Assembly (NCBI GenBank): GCA_022448955.1
Contig: JAKVCU010000056.1
Location: 57,006 to 114,225 of the forward strand
Source: Saprospiraceae bacterium
Lineage (GTDB): Bacteria > Bacteroidota > Bacteroidia > Chitinophagales > Saprospiraceae
Direction of reading: 5' to 3'
DNA length: 57,220 nt
Shown piece by piece: positions 42,968 to 53,200 of the stretch. A model generated the notes under the pieces. The model was not told the origin of the DNA, ran no database searches, and saw only the letters and a program-made list of their open reading frames with translations. A program made the position numbers and the translations under genes. The stretch's first letter is position 1; each line of letters begins with the position of its first letter.

Positions 42968-44413
42968 GTGGTATTTAATATTGAAAAACACGAACGCGAA
43001 ATTTTTAACCTAATAGGTAAAGTTGCCCAAAAACTAGGCTTCCCAGTCTATGTTGTAGGGGGCTACGTACGAGATCGTCTATTAGCACGTACCTCTAAAG
43101 ATATCGATATCGTCTGTGTAGGTAGTGGTATTCGCTTGGCGCAAAATGTAGCGGCAAAGCTACGCCCCATTCCAAGGGTTACTGTTTATAAACGCTTTGG
43201 TACCGCGATGCTTAAGACGAAAGACTTGGAGATTGAATTTGTAGGCGCTAGGAAAGAATCTTACCGTTTTGACTCTCGTAAACCAATTGTGGAAGAAGGC
43301 TCATTGGAGGATGATCAAAATAGGAGAGACTTTACAATCAATGCCTTAGCCGTAAGTCTAAACGAATCAGATTTTGGCTCTATCGTTGATCCATTTGGTG
43401 GTTTGCACCATTTGGAAGAGAAACTGATTAAAACACCCCTAGAGCCTAGCAAAACCTTTTCTGATGATCCCTTACGTATGATGAGGGCAATACGTTTCTC
43501 TACGCAGTTGAATTTTGCTATTCACCCTGATACACTGAAAGCAATTTCAAAAAATAAAGATCGAATCAAAATTATTTCAAAAGAAAGGATTACAACAGAG
43601 TTAAATAAAATTATTCTCTCTCCAAAACCTTCTGTTGGATTTAAATTATTGTTTGATACTGGTTTATTGCAGTATTTCTTCTCAGAAATGGCTGATCTGC
43701 AAGGAATAGATGTACGCAATGGAAAAGGACACAAAGATAACTTTTATCATACTTTAGAGGTTTTAGATAACATCTCAAAAAATACCAATAAGCTTTGGTT
43801 GCGTTGGGCAGCCATTTTGCATGATATCGCTAAGCCTCCAACAAAACGCTTTGATAATGAGCACGGCTGGACTTTCCATGGCCACGAAGCGCTTGGCGCT
43901 GCTATGGTGCCGCGTATTTTTAGAAGATTGCGTTTGCCTATGGACCACAAGATGAAATACGTTCAAAAATTGGTTCGCTTACACCTTCGTCCCATCAGCT
44001 TAACCAAAGAAAATATAACAGACTCTGCGATTCGTCGCCTGTTATTTGAAGCTGGTGAGGATATTGATGATTTAATGATTCTTTGCGAAGCGGACATCAC
44101 CTCCAAAAATCCTAATAAGGTTAAGCGCTATCTTGAAAATTATGAATTGGTCCGAGCAAAATTGCTCGCCGTAGAAGAAAAAGATCAATTGCGTAATTGG
44201 CAGCCCCCAGTAAGTGGAGAAGTGATTATGGAAACATTTGATATTGCACCGTCCAAAGAAGTAGGAACCATTAAAAATGCCATAAGAGAAGCCATTCTTG
44301 ATGGAGATATTGCCAATAATTTTGAAGATGCTTATGCCTTTATGCTAGAAAAAGCCAAAGGGCTAGGCCTTGAAGCAAAGAAAATTATAACTATTAAATC
44401 ACAGGATTCTTAG
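42968..44413 (+). CDS. cca: CCA tRNA nucleotidyltransferase / poly(A) polymerase family protein with HD domain
   Basis: The 481-residue protein starts with GTG at 42968 (MVFNIEKHEREIF). The class II nucleotidyltransferase head has VVGGYVRDRLLARTSKDIDIVCVGSG (DxD) and RRDFTINALAVSL; the tRNA-binding region has DPLRMMRAIRFSTQLNF and KERITTELNKIILSPKP. A C-terminal HD domain (KDNFYHTLEVLDNISK, RWAAILHDIAKPPTKRF) follows, as in the long CCA enzymes. Bacteroidota usually encode one such protein for CCA addition, so the role is likely CCA end building and repair. It ends directly against the stop of the convergent response regulator. Confidence 0.92.
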   Translation: MVFNIEKHEREIFNLIGKVAQKLGFPVYVVGGYVRDRLLARTSKDIDIVCVGSGIRLAQNVAAKLRPIPRVTVYKRFGTAMLKTKDLEIEFVGARKESYRFDSRKPIVEEGSLEDDQNRRDFTINALAVSLNESDFGSIVDPFGGLHHLEEKLIKTPLEPSKTFSDDPLRMMRAIRFSTQLNFAIHPDTLKAISKNKDRIKIISKERITTELNKIILSPKPSVGFKLLFDTGLLQYFFSEMADLQGIDVRNGKGHKDNFYHTLEVLDNISKNTNKLWLRWAAILHDIAKPPTKRFDNEHGWTFHGHEALGAAMVPRIFRRLRLPMDHKMKYVQKLVRLHLRPISLTKENITDSAIRRLLFEAGEDIDDLMILCEADITSKNPNKVKRYLENYELVRAKLLAVEEKDQLRNWQPPVSGEVIMETFDIAPSKEVGTIKNAIREAILDGDIANNFEDAYAFMLEKAKGLGLEAKKIITIKSQDS

Positions 44414-45064
44414 CTAATTCCGCTCGATTATCCCCGTATTAATAGCGTATAAGGTTAATTCTGAAGCCGTATTTAATTTGAGCTTTTTCATGATATTTTT
44501 ACGGTGTGTATATACGGTATGCGTACTCAAATTTAGCTGATCAGCTATTTCTTTAGCGATTAACCCTTGAGCTACTAAACGAACGATCTCTATTTCTCTT
44601 GCAGTTAGAGGAGTGGTTATACACTTTTCATCTGGCTTTGAAAAGGTCTTTTCTAAAAGATAATCTAAGACTCTAGAACAAAAAAACTTTTCTCCCTTAG
44701 AAGTAGCAGCAATAGCATCTATGATTTCTTTATCGTCACAGCTCTTGGTAAGAAATCCATTGATTCCAGCCTCAATAACATCGTAAATATTAGATTTTTC
44801 ATTATCACCACTTATGATAAGAATATTTGATTCTGGAGAAGTTTTTTGAATTAAATGAATGGTATGCTTACCAAAGGCAGATGCTTGGTTATAGTCTAGA
44901 ATTACTACTTGAGGATGATGCTCATGCAATGAAGCAATTAATTGCGATTCACTCGTTGCTTCTGCAACAATTTTTAAATTCTCCTGCTCAGAAAGCAAGG
45001 CATTTAATCCTAAACGAATTAAGTACTGTGAATCTGCGATTAAAATGGATATCTTTTCAAGCAT
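44414..45064 (-). CDS. LuxR/NarL-family response regulator
   Basis: Taking the ATG at 45064 gives 216 residues (MLEKISILIADSQYLIRLG), with the first beta strand at the usual place; an ATG at 45091 would add nine residues. The receiver domain has the phospho-acceptor Asp in PQVVILDYNQASAF and the conserved Lys in GFLTKSCDD. The C-terminal GerE/LuxR helix-turn-helix is LTAREIEIVRLVAQGLIAKEIADQLNLSTHTVYTHRKNIMKKLKL. Its sensor kinase is not next to it, so the partner is unknown. It converges with zero spacing on the CCA-adding gene. Confidence 0.93.
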   Translation of the reverse strand: MLEKISILIADSQYLIRLGLNALLSEQENLKIVAEATSESQLIASLHEHHPQVVILDYNQASAFGKHTIHLIQKTSPESNILIISGDNEKSNIYDVIEAGINGFLTKSCDDKEIIDAIAATSKGEKFFCSRVLDYLLEKTFSKPDEKCITTPLTAREIEIVRLVAQGLIAKEIADQLNLSTHTVYTHRKNIMKKLKLNTASELTLYAINTGIIERN

Positions 45065-45197
45065 AACTAATGCATCTTTATCAGAGATCAAAATTAAGAT
45101 TTCAAAACTGTAAAGCCAACTTTATTTAGACTTAATTTAGATAAGTGGCTCCAAGTAGTCATAGGGAAGATTTTAGTCAGCAAGTATTTTTCTAAGA

Positions 45198-46400
45198 TCA
45201 ATCTATAGAAGAGAACTCTGAATTATCTTCATCAAAAGCTTCTTCTTCAGATATGTTCTGGAATTTAACTCTGAGTTTGTAATTTCCTTTCATATTACTA
45301 ACCAATGGAGAGAACATAGTGTTCATGAGTTCTACCGCTCTTTGTTTTGCTTTATCCATAATATCACTTTCCATAGCTTCTCTGCGAAATTCTTTGCGCA
45401 ATACATTAAAGTTCTTGTTTAAGTCTACATCCTTTACTTCTCTCATCCATCCAATATCTAATTTGTCAATCTTAGGATATACTTCATGCGAGAGAATGGT
45501 CGGATTGGGGAGGGTTACAGTAACTAAGCGATTTTTAGAACTTAAATCAATATCAAAATATTCATTTAATTTAAATCCTATTTTCAATCTTGAGATCGCA
45601 GAAACTTCGATATCAGAAGAAGAGACATTAAAGCCCCAAATTTTCGTTTGCAACTTTTTGTTGATTCCTTTTTTATCACTTACCTCCATAGTAGCTAATT
45701 CTGCAATTACTCGCTCCACTTTTTCTTGCAGCAAATCTCTCGATTTACCAAAATCTTCAATGGCTGCTCGTTCTTCCATTCTTTTAACCATCGGATTCAG
45801 GGCTTCAACCATTGCAATTCCACAAGGAGTATCTACTTTACTTCCCTTGGCAAATACCTTTCCATTCTGTGTCTCGATTAGAGAAGTAATGACATGGTTT
45901 ACCAGAAAACAAGTATATTTCGAAGCAATTTCTTTCAAAATTTCTACAGCGCTAGTGGATTCATTATCATACCAAGTCTGGTAAAGTGCTGAAGTGGTAT
46001 CCTTCATCTGGACAAAATCATTGAAATATAGATTTCGTAGATAAGGATGATGTTTGTCATATTCTTCATCTAATTGACTCTTTGCTGAAGTAGGGAGATC
46101 CATACGATTGGCAACATGATTGAGAATAGACATATTTAAATCATATACCATATCATTAAATTCTCTCCTATATCGATGAGGATTAGATAAGATAGCTATA
46201 GCATTATCTGTATCTATACCCATATTATAATCTGATGGTACATACTTTAACTGTACCTCTTTTGGAACATTGGTATACCCCCTTGCTTTATTATAAATAT
46301 TTCTAAATAAATAGATACCAACTAGTGCTACTCCAAGGATAATGATAACCCATTTTCCTATGCTTATCCTAGAATCCTGTGGTAAGTCGTTGTCTGCCAT
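45198..46400 (-). CDS. Membrane-anchored DUF4230-like protein
   Basis: A 400-residue protein with one N-terminal membrane helix (GKWVIIILGVALVGIYLF, about 15-32). The middle is helical (about 60-210) and has no recognised domain. The C-terminal part resembles DUF4230: SDIEVSAISRLKIGFKL, RLVTVTLPNPTILSHEVYPKIDKLDIGWM and a helix of the kind EFRREAMESDIMDKAKQRAVELMNTMF. The function of that domain is not known. The C-terminus is acidic (EEEAFDEDNSEF). The gene is not adjacent to any clear partner; the response regulator gene lies 130 bases after it on the same strand. Confidence 0.7.
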   Translation of the reverse strand: MADNDLPQDSRISIGKWVIIILGVALVGIYLFRNIYNKARGYTNVPKEVQLKYVPSDYNMGIDTDNAIAILSNPHRYRREFNDMVYDLNMSILNHVANRMDLPTSAKSQLDEEYDKHHPYLRNLYFNDFVQMKDTTSALYQTWYDNESTSAVEILKEIASKYTCFLVNHVITSLIETQNGKVFAKGSKVDTPCGIAMVEALNPMVKRMEERAAIEDFGKSRDLLQEKVERVIAELATMEVSDKKGINKKLQTKIWGFNVSSSDIEVSAISRLKIGFKLNEYFDIDLSSKNRLVTVTLPNPTILSHEVYPKIDKLDIGWMREVKDVDLNKNFNVLRKEFRREAMESDIMDKAKQRAVELMNTMFSPLVSNMKGNYKLRVKFQNISEEEAFDEDNSEFSSID

Positions 46401-46541
46401 TGAAAGAATATTTTTAAAACTTTGAATATAAAAAATAGTTATTTATCAAAAAAGGTCTTCAGCAAATTAATTGTTTACAAGGAAAGTGAATAACCTTCAA
46501 ATTTAATAAATTAGTAGCTTCATATTAAATCCAAGCGTGAT

Positions 46542-47384
46542 ATGCTCCACCAACAATATACACTTAATTGCAAAGGTAAATTACTTGATCTTAGTCAACC
46601 CATTATAATGGGAATCTTGAATATTACCCCTGACTCCTTTTTTGATGGAGGGAAGTACATGTCAAATACAAGTATTTTGGGAAAAGCAACAAAAATGTTA
46701 GAAGAAGGTGCTCAAATCATAGACATTGGCGGCATGTCCTCTAGACCTGGAGCCGACTTTATAAGTGTTCAAGAAGAATTGGATAGAATTTTACCTGCCG
46801 TCGAAATAATTAATAAGCATTATCCAGAAACGATCATCTCCATTGATACTATTCGTTCAGCTGTCGCTAAACAAGCAGTGAGTTCTGGTGCCTGTATTAT
46901 TAATGATATTTCTGCGGGTAAATTTGATGATGAACTTTTTCAAACAGTAGCACAACTTAAAGTTCCTTATATTTTGATGCATATGCAAGGCCAACCAAAA
47001 AATATGCAAACAAATCCAGATTATAAAGATATTGCATTAGAAGTTTTGGATTTCATGATTGAAAAAGTAGGTCAACTAAGAGCTTTAGGTGTAAAGGATA
47101 TTTGTATAGATCCTGGTTTTGGCTTTGGAAAAAGCTTACAGCATAACTATCAGTTGCTCAAGAAAATGCATATATTTAAAATTTTGGAGTTGCCTATTTT
47201 ATGTGGCCTTTCTAGGAAGTCAATGATTTATAAATTATTGAATACAACACCTGATAAAGCACTAAATGGTACCTCAGCTTTGCACATGATTGCATTACAA
47301 GAAGGAGCAAAAATACTCAGAGTTCACGATGTTCGAGAAGCCTTTGAGGTTATACAATTATGGCAAAACTTAGAAAAGGTTTAA
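46542..47384 (+). CDS. folP: Dihydropteroate synthase
   Basis: The 280-residue protein has every FolP signature: GILNITPDSFFDGGKYM near the N-terminus, MLEEGAQIIDIGGMSSRPGAD, SIDTIRSAVAKQAVSSGACIINDISAG, PYILMHMQGQPKNMQ, DICIDPGFGFGKSLQHNYQLLKKM, LCGLSRKSMIYKLL and ILRVHDVREA. It joins pABA to hydroxymethyl-dihydropterin pyrophosphate, and it is the sulfonamide target. The other folate genes are not in the window. It is upstream of a membrane protein gene by 120 bases. Confidence 0.97.
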   Translation: MLHQQYTLNCKGKLLDLSQPIIMGILNITPDSFFDGGKYMSNTSILGKATKMLEEGAQIIDIGGMSSRPGADFISVQEELDRILPAVEIINKHYPETIISIDTIRSAVAKQAVSSGACIINDISAGKFDDELFQTVAQLKVPYILMHMQGQPKNMQTNPDYKDIALEVLDFMIEKVGQLRALGVKDICIDPGFGFGKSLQHNYQLLKKMHIFKILELPILCGLSRKSMIYKLLNTTPDKALNGTSALHMIALQEGAKILRVHDVREAFEVIQLWQNLEKV

Positions 47385-47505
47385 AACAATAAATCAACTT
47401 TTCAGTTCCAGCTTTTCACCAGTATTGAGATTCTATTGTCAGTAAAATCGGTGATCAATGCTTTGCATTTAAAAGGTGATTTTTGCAGGAAACAAGTGCG
47501 TATTC

Positions 47506-48984
47506 ATGGAATTAAAAAAAGTAGAAGATTTATCTGAAAATGATGTCAAAAGAGTAGGACTTCAATTCTTGAAGGCTTACTATAAATATCGTCCAAGAGT
47601 AGGAGAGGCGGTATTGAGTATCGATATGCGTGGTAAAGGGGGCATCATAGCAGATGGTCTTTTATCATTTCCATTAGAAGATGGTAGCAAATTTCAAGCT
47701 ACGATGGAGGCAACCTCCTATGATACTCGTACAGAGGTCTTATTTCAAAGACAAAAACGCTTACTTTCTTGGGATGCAACTGCAGTAGCATTAGTGGGGA
47801 TTGCTTTGCTTTTTGTATATGCTTACCTCGAAGATTTTTGGACTGTAAAAGAATGGGGAACTTGGCCTGTTTTATTTGGACTATTACTTTCAATTTTTTT
47901 GCTTGGCTTCACTTATTTTATCGCTTTTGGTTGGGGAAGAAGGTATAGGTATATTTATGCCATTGAACAATTTAAACAATATTATGCCAATGAACAATGG
48001 ATTGTTATTGGGGAGGATGTCTTTATTAGTACAGAGGACGATTACTACAAAGAGTTAAAGGATCAATGTATATATAATGGATTCGGACTCTTGATGGTAA
48101 TGAAAGATCATACTCCTGTGATGGTCGCAACGCCTGCAAGGCAATCTTTATTGAAAAAAGAAAGAAAAACCATTGAGTTTATTTCCCAAAACGAACTGAG
48201 CAGACGCATACAAGAAGGTATTCCAGGAGATTGGAAAAAGTGGTTCAATAAGGGCTGGGGAACAGAAATGATGAATTCTTTTGCTGAAATTAATCGCTTT
48301 CGCCAAAGCTATCAATATCAAATCACTTTTAGTGCTATTGCAATTGCTTTAATAATTTTCATCTTTTATGAAGAATACAAAGAAAGGCCTATTTTTTATC
48401 ATGATCGTACAGATTATATAAAAATTGTCGCAGATTACAAGGATAAACTTAAAGGGCGAGAACCCCTTAGTTATGAATTAGATACCCCCCATTTCTTTCC
48501 ACTACCATTAATCATTGATAGTGAAGATATCCCTTCTTATCGGGATCTACAGATACAATCAAATAGGAGGAATAGCAATCGAAAAACCTCCACTTTTATT
48601 TCAGATTTTAACGCTTTAAATACAGATATTTTAGTAACTACTACTCAGCCTAGAAAAAAAGTTGGCTATGATTGTGCTAGATTTTATAATATCCATAGAG
48701 AGAAGTTTTTGATTATAGACGCTTATTATGACACATTTGAGCAGAGCAATCAACGGGTCAGTTTATTGAATAATCTTGGTATGGATGCAAATGCTTTGTG
48801 GATGGGATGTTTTTATAGATCAGAAGTCGGTTATGCAGTCTTTCTGGGGCAATTATATAATTCTCCTGATGAAGCTGGATATGTAGCAGAGCAAATGGCT
48901 CAAAAGTTGGCTAGAAAAAATATGGAAATACAATTGCGAATTGTCTCGCTTTCGCCTAAAGAACTTAGTAATATTAAAAAATAA
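47506..48984 (+). CDS. Membrane protein of unknown function with SPOR-like C-terminus
   Basis: I use the ATG at 47506 (492 residues); an ATG at 47476 would add ten residues. The N-terminal soluble segment (DVKRVGLQFLKAYYKYRPRVGEAVLSIDM, GKGGIIADGLLSFPLEDGSKFQATMEATS) precedes two helices at about 90-109 and 119-142, a second soluble part, and a third helix at about 273-289. The C-terminal segment (ALWMGCFYRSEVGYAVFLGQLYNSPDEAGYVAEQMAQKLARKNMEIQLRIV) has the spacing of a SPOR repeat domain, which would bind peptidoglycan, though this is uncertain. No family is recognised for the rest. Confidence 0.72.
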   Translation: MELKKVEDLSENDVKRVGLQFLKAYYKYRPRVGEAVLSIDMRGKGGIIADGLLSFPLEDGSKFQATMEATSYDTRTEVLFQRQKRLLSWDATAVALVGIALLFVYAYLEDFWTVKEWGTWPVLFGLLLSIFLLGFTYFIAFGWGRRYRYIYAIEQFKQYYANEQWIVIGEDVFISTEDDYYKELKDQCIYNGFGLLMVMKDHTPVMVATPARQSLLKKERKTIEFISQNELSRRIQEGIPGDWKKWFNKGWGTEMMNSFAEINRFRQSYQYQITFSAIAIALIIFIFYEEYKERPIFYHDRTDYIKIVADYKDKLKGREPLSYELDTPHFFPLPLIIDSEDIPSYRDLQIQSNRRNSNRKTSTFISDFNALNTDILVTTTQPRKKVGYDCARFYNIHREKFLIIDAYYDTFEQSNQRVSLLNNLGMDANALWMGCFYRSEVGYAVFLGQLYNSPDEAGYVAEQMAQKLARKNMEIQLRIVSLSPKELSNIKK

Positions 48985-49203
48985 ATAATATATAAAAGGC
49001 ATTTATTGTGAATACTTATATATTTTAATTTAAGTTTATTAGTGTTTCTGAATAGCAGATTTTTGCTTAGATTGAAATATAGAATGGAATAAAAAGACGC
49101 CTTCACAACGCTAAGTAATTTAAATAGCGTAATGCTCCAAGCAAAGGAGGAGAGACTTTCATTTTTAGTTAAAACAAAGAAATTTACAAAAACAAAGAAA
49201 TCT

Positions 49204-50169
49204 ATGCCATTAATTGGCCAATCAAGCTATACAGCAAAGGGTGTTTTTAGAAATACCCATATTAATACCGTTTTTCCATCATTATTCAGGAAAGTTCCTC
49301 TAATTTATGATCGCAGAGAGCGGATCAAAACACCTGATGATGACTTTTTTGATATTGATTGGATTGAAAGAGGAAATGAAAAAGTCATTGTAGCTTTACA
49401 TGGTTTGGAAGGCTGTAGTGAAAATCACTATATGGTTTGGATGCTCAAATATTTCGCCGAAAGGCGGTGGGATGCTGTAGGTATGAATTTCAGGTCTTGC
49501 AGCGGAGAGATGAATAGGCAACTGAGGTCTTACAATATGGGTGAAACGATGGATGTCCGATATTTACTGCGCTATTTGATAGAAGAAAAGAAGTACCGAC
49601 AAATTGCTATTGTAGGATTTAGCCTTGGAGGTAGTGTGTGTTTGAATTTATTGGGTCGAGATGTAGTGCAGCTGCCAGATCAAGTAGTAGGAGGAGCTGC
49701 TTTTTCTGTTCCCTGTGACATACCGACGGCAAATATTGAAATTAATAAATGGCAAAATTTCATTTATTTGCAGCGCTTTTTAGTTTCCCTGAACGAAAAA
49801 GCGAGAATAAAAAGTGAGCAATTTCCAGAGGTTTTTGGTTCACAATTAAAGAAGCCCAGAAATTTTGATGCTTTTGATGAAGCTTACACAGCCCCTGCTC
49901 ATGGTTTCAAAAGTGCAATGGATTATTGGACGATGTCTAGTAGCTTGCAACACCTTCCTCAACTTGATCGACCTACCTTACTAGTAAATGCCTTAGATGA
50001 TTCTTTTTTATCAAAAGAGTGTTTCCCAATAGATTTAGCGAAGGGACACCAATATTTACATTTAGAAATACCCGAACATGGTGGTCATATTGGATTTGTG
50101 GGCCACAATAAGCAAGGACATTATTGGCCAGAAAAAAGAGCATTTGAATTTCTAAATAAATTGATTTAA
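49204..50169 (+). CDS. YheT-type alpha/beta hydrolase
   Basis: I place the start at the ATG at 49204, giving 321 residues starting MPLIGQSSYTAKGVFRNTHINTVFPSLFRKV, the usual family start; a further ATG at 49132 would add 24 non-conserved residues. The hydrolase core has VIVALHGLEGCSENHYM, the nucleophile elbow GFSLGGSVCLNLLG, the acid in LLVNALDDSFLSKECFP and the His in PEHGGHIGFVG. Members of the AB-hydrolase YheT/EMB8 group are predicted lipid esterases with unclear substrates. The gene lies alone between folP-region genes and tamB. Confidence 0.92.
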   Translation: MPLIGQSSYTAKGVFRNTHINTVFPSLFRKVPLIYDRRERIKTPDDDFFDIDWIERGNEKVIVALHGLEGCSENHYMVWMLKYFAERRWDAVGMNFRSCSGEMNRQLRSYNMGETMDVRYLLRYLIEEKKYRQIAIVGFSLGGSVCLNLLGRDVVQLPDQVVGGAAFSVPCDIPTANIEINKWQNFIYLQRFLVSLNEKARIKSEQFPEVFGSQLKKPRNFDAFDEAYTAPAHGFKSAMDYWTMSSSLQHLPQLDRPTLLVNALDDSFLSKECFPIDLAKGHQYLHLEIPEHGGHIGFVGHNKQGHYWPEKRAFEFLNKLI

Positions 50170-50203
50170 AATAGACTCATTATTATAATTTTTTGTTAAC
50201 ATG

Positions 50204-50249
50204 AAATATTTTTATGGGGTCATACAGTTATGATATAAAATATTTTTAT
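50204..50249. repeat. Direct repeat AAATATTTTTAT upstream of tamB
   Basis: The 12-base sequence AAATATTTTTAT occurs at 50204-50215 and again at 50238-50249, 34 bases apart, in the 98-base spacer before tamB. It may be a regulator-binding pair or a chance AT-rich repeat. Confidence 0.4.
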
Positions 50250-50267
50250 AAAGGATGATAAATTTAA

Positions 50268-53200
50268 ATGTCCGAGAAAAGCAATCATAAAAATACAAAG
50301 AGTGAAAATAAATCTCTTCTTGCATTGGTATGGAAAAGATTAGGTCAAATCTTTTTAGGATGCCTCCTTTTTTTTACGCTCATCTATGTCATTTTTCAAA
50401 TTCCTGCTGTACAGAATTGGGCAGCACAAAAAATTACTAAAAGCCTTAGTGAGACCCTGCAAACAAAGGTTGAAATCGACCGTTTCTTTTTATTATTTAT
50501 TGATAAGTTAGAATTAGAGAACTTTTACATTGAAGATGCTGCGCTTCAGGATACTTTGCTTTTCAGTAGAGTATTGATGATTGATATCAATAGCAATCCG
50601 ATTACGCTTTTACGAAAAGGAATTATTATACAAGATGTAAGAATCCGAAATGCACAATTTAATATAAGAAAAGCGGAAGCTGCGGAAAAGAATAATCTAC
50701 AGCTCATGCTGGACAAGCTTTTTGAAAAGGATAATCCCCAAAAAGAGGATAAAGCATCAAAGCCCTTTCAGCTTGGTGTAGAGCACATTTATCTGGAGGA
50801 TGTACTTTTTGAAAAAGATGACCGAGTAAGGGGGCAACGCTTAAAATTATATGTAGGAAGAGGAGAGTTTGAAGTTAATGAGTTGTCTATTCCAGAAAAT
50901 AAAGTTCATATTTCTACCTTTTATATCTCTAATCCAGTTATTGAAATTGATGAATTCCCAGAAGTGCTACCTCCAGGATGGACGGAGGAAGAGACATCTG
51001 AAAGGGAAGATAGCAGTAGTTTCCATATATATGTTGATCAATTTAGCATGGAGAATGGGCGGTTTGATTTTAATAATTATCGAAGAAGTCCTATACGGGT
51101 GATTCCGCTCGATCAAATTGACTATGATCATATGGAGGTAAGAGAAATTGATCTTTTACTAGAAAATTTTGATTTTGACGTTCTTCAACATGATTATAAG
51201 GGACAGATTCGCAATTTTGCTTTTCGAGAAAATAGTGGATTCAAAGTCAACTCCATGAAAGCAGAAGAGGCTTCAGTGAATGCCCAGCAAATGGTTTTGA
51301 ATAATTTCAAACTAATTACTCCATTCAGTACTTTAGGAGATACACTTATCTTTAATTATAATACTTATCATGACTACAAGACCTTTGTCAATAATGTGAG
51401 GATGAAAGCTTATATCAATCAGTCTTCTGTCGCCATAAAAGATATCATTACCTTTGCTCCAGCATTAGAAGACAATACTTTTTTTAGGTCTAACAAAGAA
51501 CAGGTTTTGGACCTGCAAGGTTATGTCAGCGGCTCCGTTAATAATCTGCGTGGTCGCAAAATAGATATCCGTTTAGCGGATCAAGCCGTTATAAAGGGAC
51601 GATTTGATACAGATAGCCTTGCAGTACGTGATAAGGAATTGATACAGCTAAAGCTAGATCAATTGAATACAAGTATCTATACTTTAAGGCAGTTGATTCC
51701 AGGTTTTGACTTACCTGAAAACTTTAATACGCTAGGTAATCTGAATTTTAAAGGGAGATTTACAGGTTTCTTTGCTGATTTTGTATCGGAAGGATCTGTG
51801 ATTACAGACATTGGTTCGGCAAATATGAATATGCACATGAACCTCAATAGTGGAAGAGACGAAGCAAGTTATAATGGAAACTTGAGCCTACAAAACTTCG
51901 ATTTGGGCGCTTGGTCTGGGAATAAAGATTTGGGCGTTATTAATGCCACTACTTCTGTAAATAATGGTATTGGTCTTTCAATTGATAAGGTAAAAGCCGA
52001 TTTAAGTGCGGATATTGCCAATTTTACATTCAAGGACTATACCTACGAAAATGCTAAAGTAACTGGCGTATTCGAACAGAACTTATTTGATGGGACCATG
52101 GAATTTAAAGACGATAACGTTGACTTCAAATTTCGTGGGGAAGTAAATTTTCAAGATAGTGTGCCAAAATTTGATTTTTATGCATCCATCAATCGTTTTG
52201 CATTAAAGCAGGTTAACCTATCCCAAAAAGATATGGTATTATCTGGCGAAGTGGCATTGCAACTACAAAACCAAAAAAACCTCGGTGTAATAGGAGAGGG
52301 GAGCATAGCAGATTTATTAGTCACCTACAATCAAAAGGAACAATATCAACTCAAGGAGTTGTTTGCTTATTTGGATTATGGGCCTACAAAAGTTATGCAC
52401 TTTACCCTGCGATCTGATTTGATCGATGCCGATCTGGTCGGACAATTCGATATATTAGAAATCCCCACTGCGCTACTTGGTCAAATTAAAGAAAGCTTCC
52501 CTGGTATTACCTACCATTTGGGATTGCGGGATAGCTTCCCTGTGCAGCATAAGCATGCCTACAGGTATGACATTCGGCTAAAGGATTCCAAGGGCTTCCA
52601 TAACTTACTAGACGAAAAATTGGGATTACTAAAGGACATTGAGCTAGATGGTTATTTTGACCATGATCAAGATAGCCTTCGCTTACGATTAAATGTCCCT
52701 AATTTGGGCTATGGAGAAGTTTCACTGCGTGATATTGCCCTTAATTTGAATCTATTGGCGAAAGAAGCTGATTTGGGCGCTATTATTGGAGAAACCATTC
52801 AAAATGGTAAAGAGCTTTTTCCTAGAGTTACCATTTTTAGCTTTATGAATGGTGATACTGTCGATTTTGGGTTGAACTATGCAGCCACATCTTTGAGCCT
52901 ATTGGATGACCTGAACTTGAATGGTCGATTTGCAGTAATGGATAGTACCTTTATGCAAGTCAAATTTGATCAGTCCAACTTGGCAATTTTGCAGAAGCCT
53001 TGGACCATTGATCAAGACAATTCTATTCTTTTCAGTAAAGACAGTATCTTCGTGGAGGACTTCCGTTTGAGACATATGTCAGAAACGGTTTCGCTAAAGA
53101 GCTTGAACGGCAAAAGTATTAACTTAGAACTAGATAGTTTTAGCTTTCATATAATTGATGAGTTGTGGGATTATGAGCCCTTTGATTTTGAAGGACTTTT

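Noticed and set aside
45319-45984. Plus-strand open frame of about 220 codons across the DUF4230-like gene
   Set aside because: The minus-strand gene has a membrane anchor and a family match; the plus frame has no motif and is Ser/Leu-rich, as antisense frames often are.
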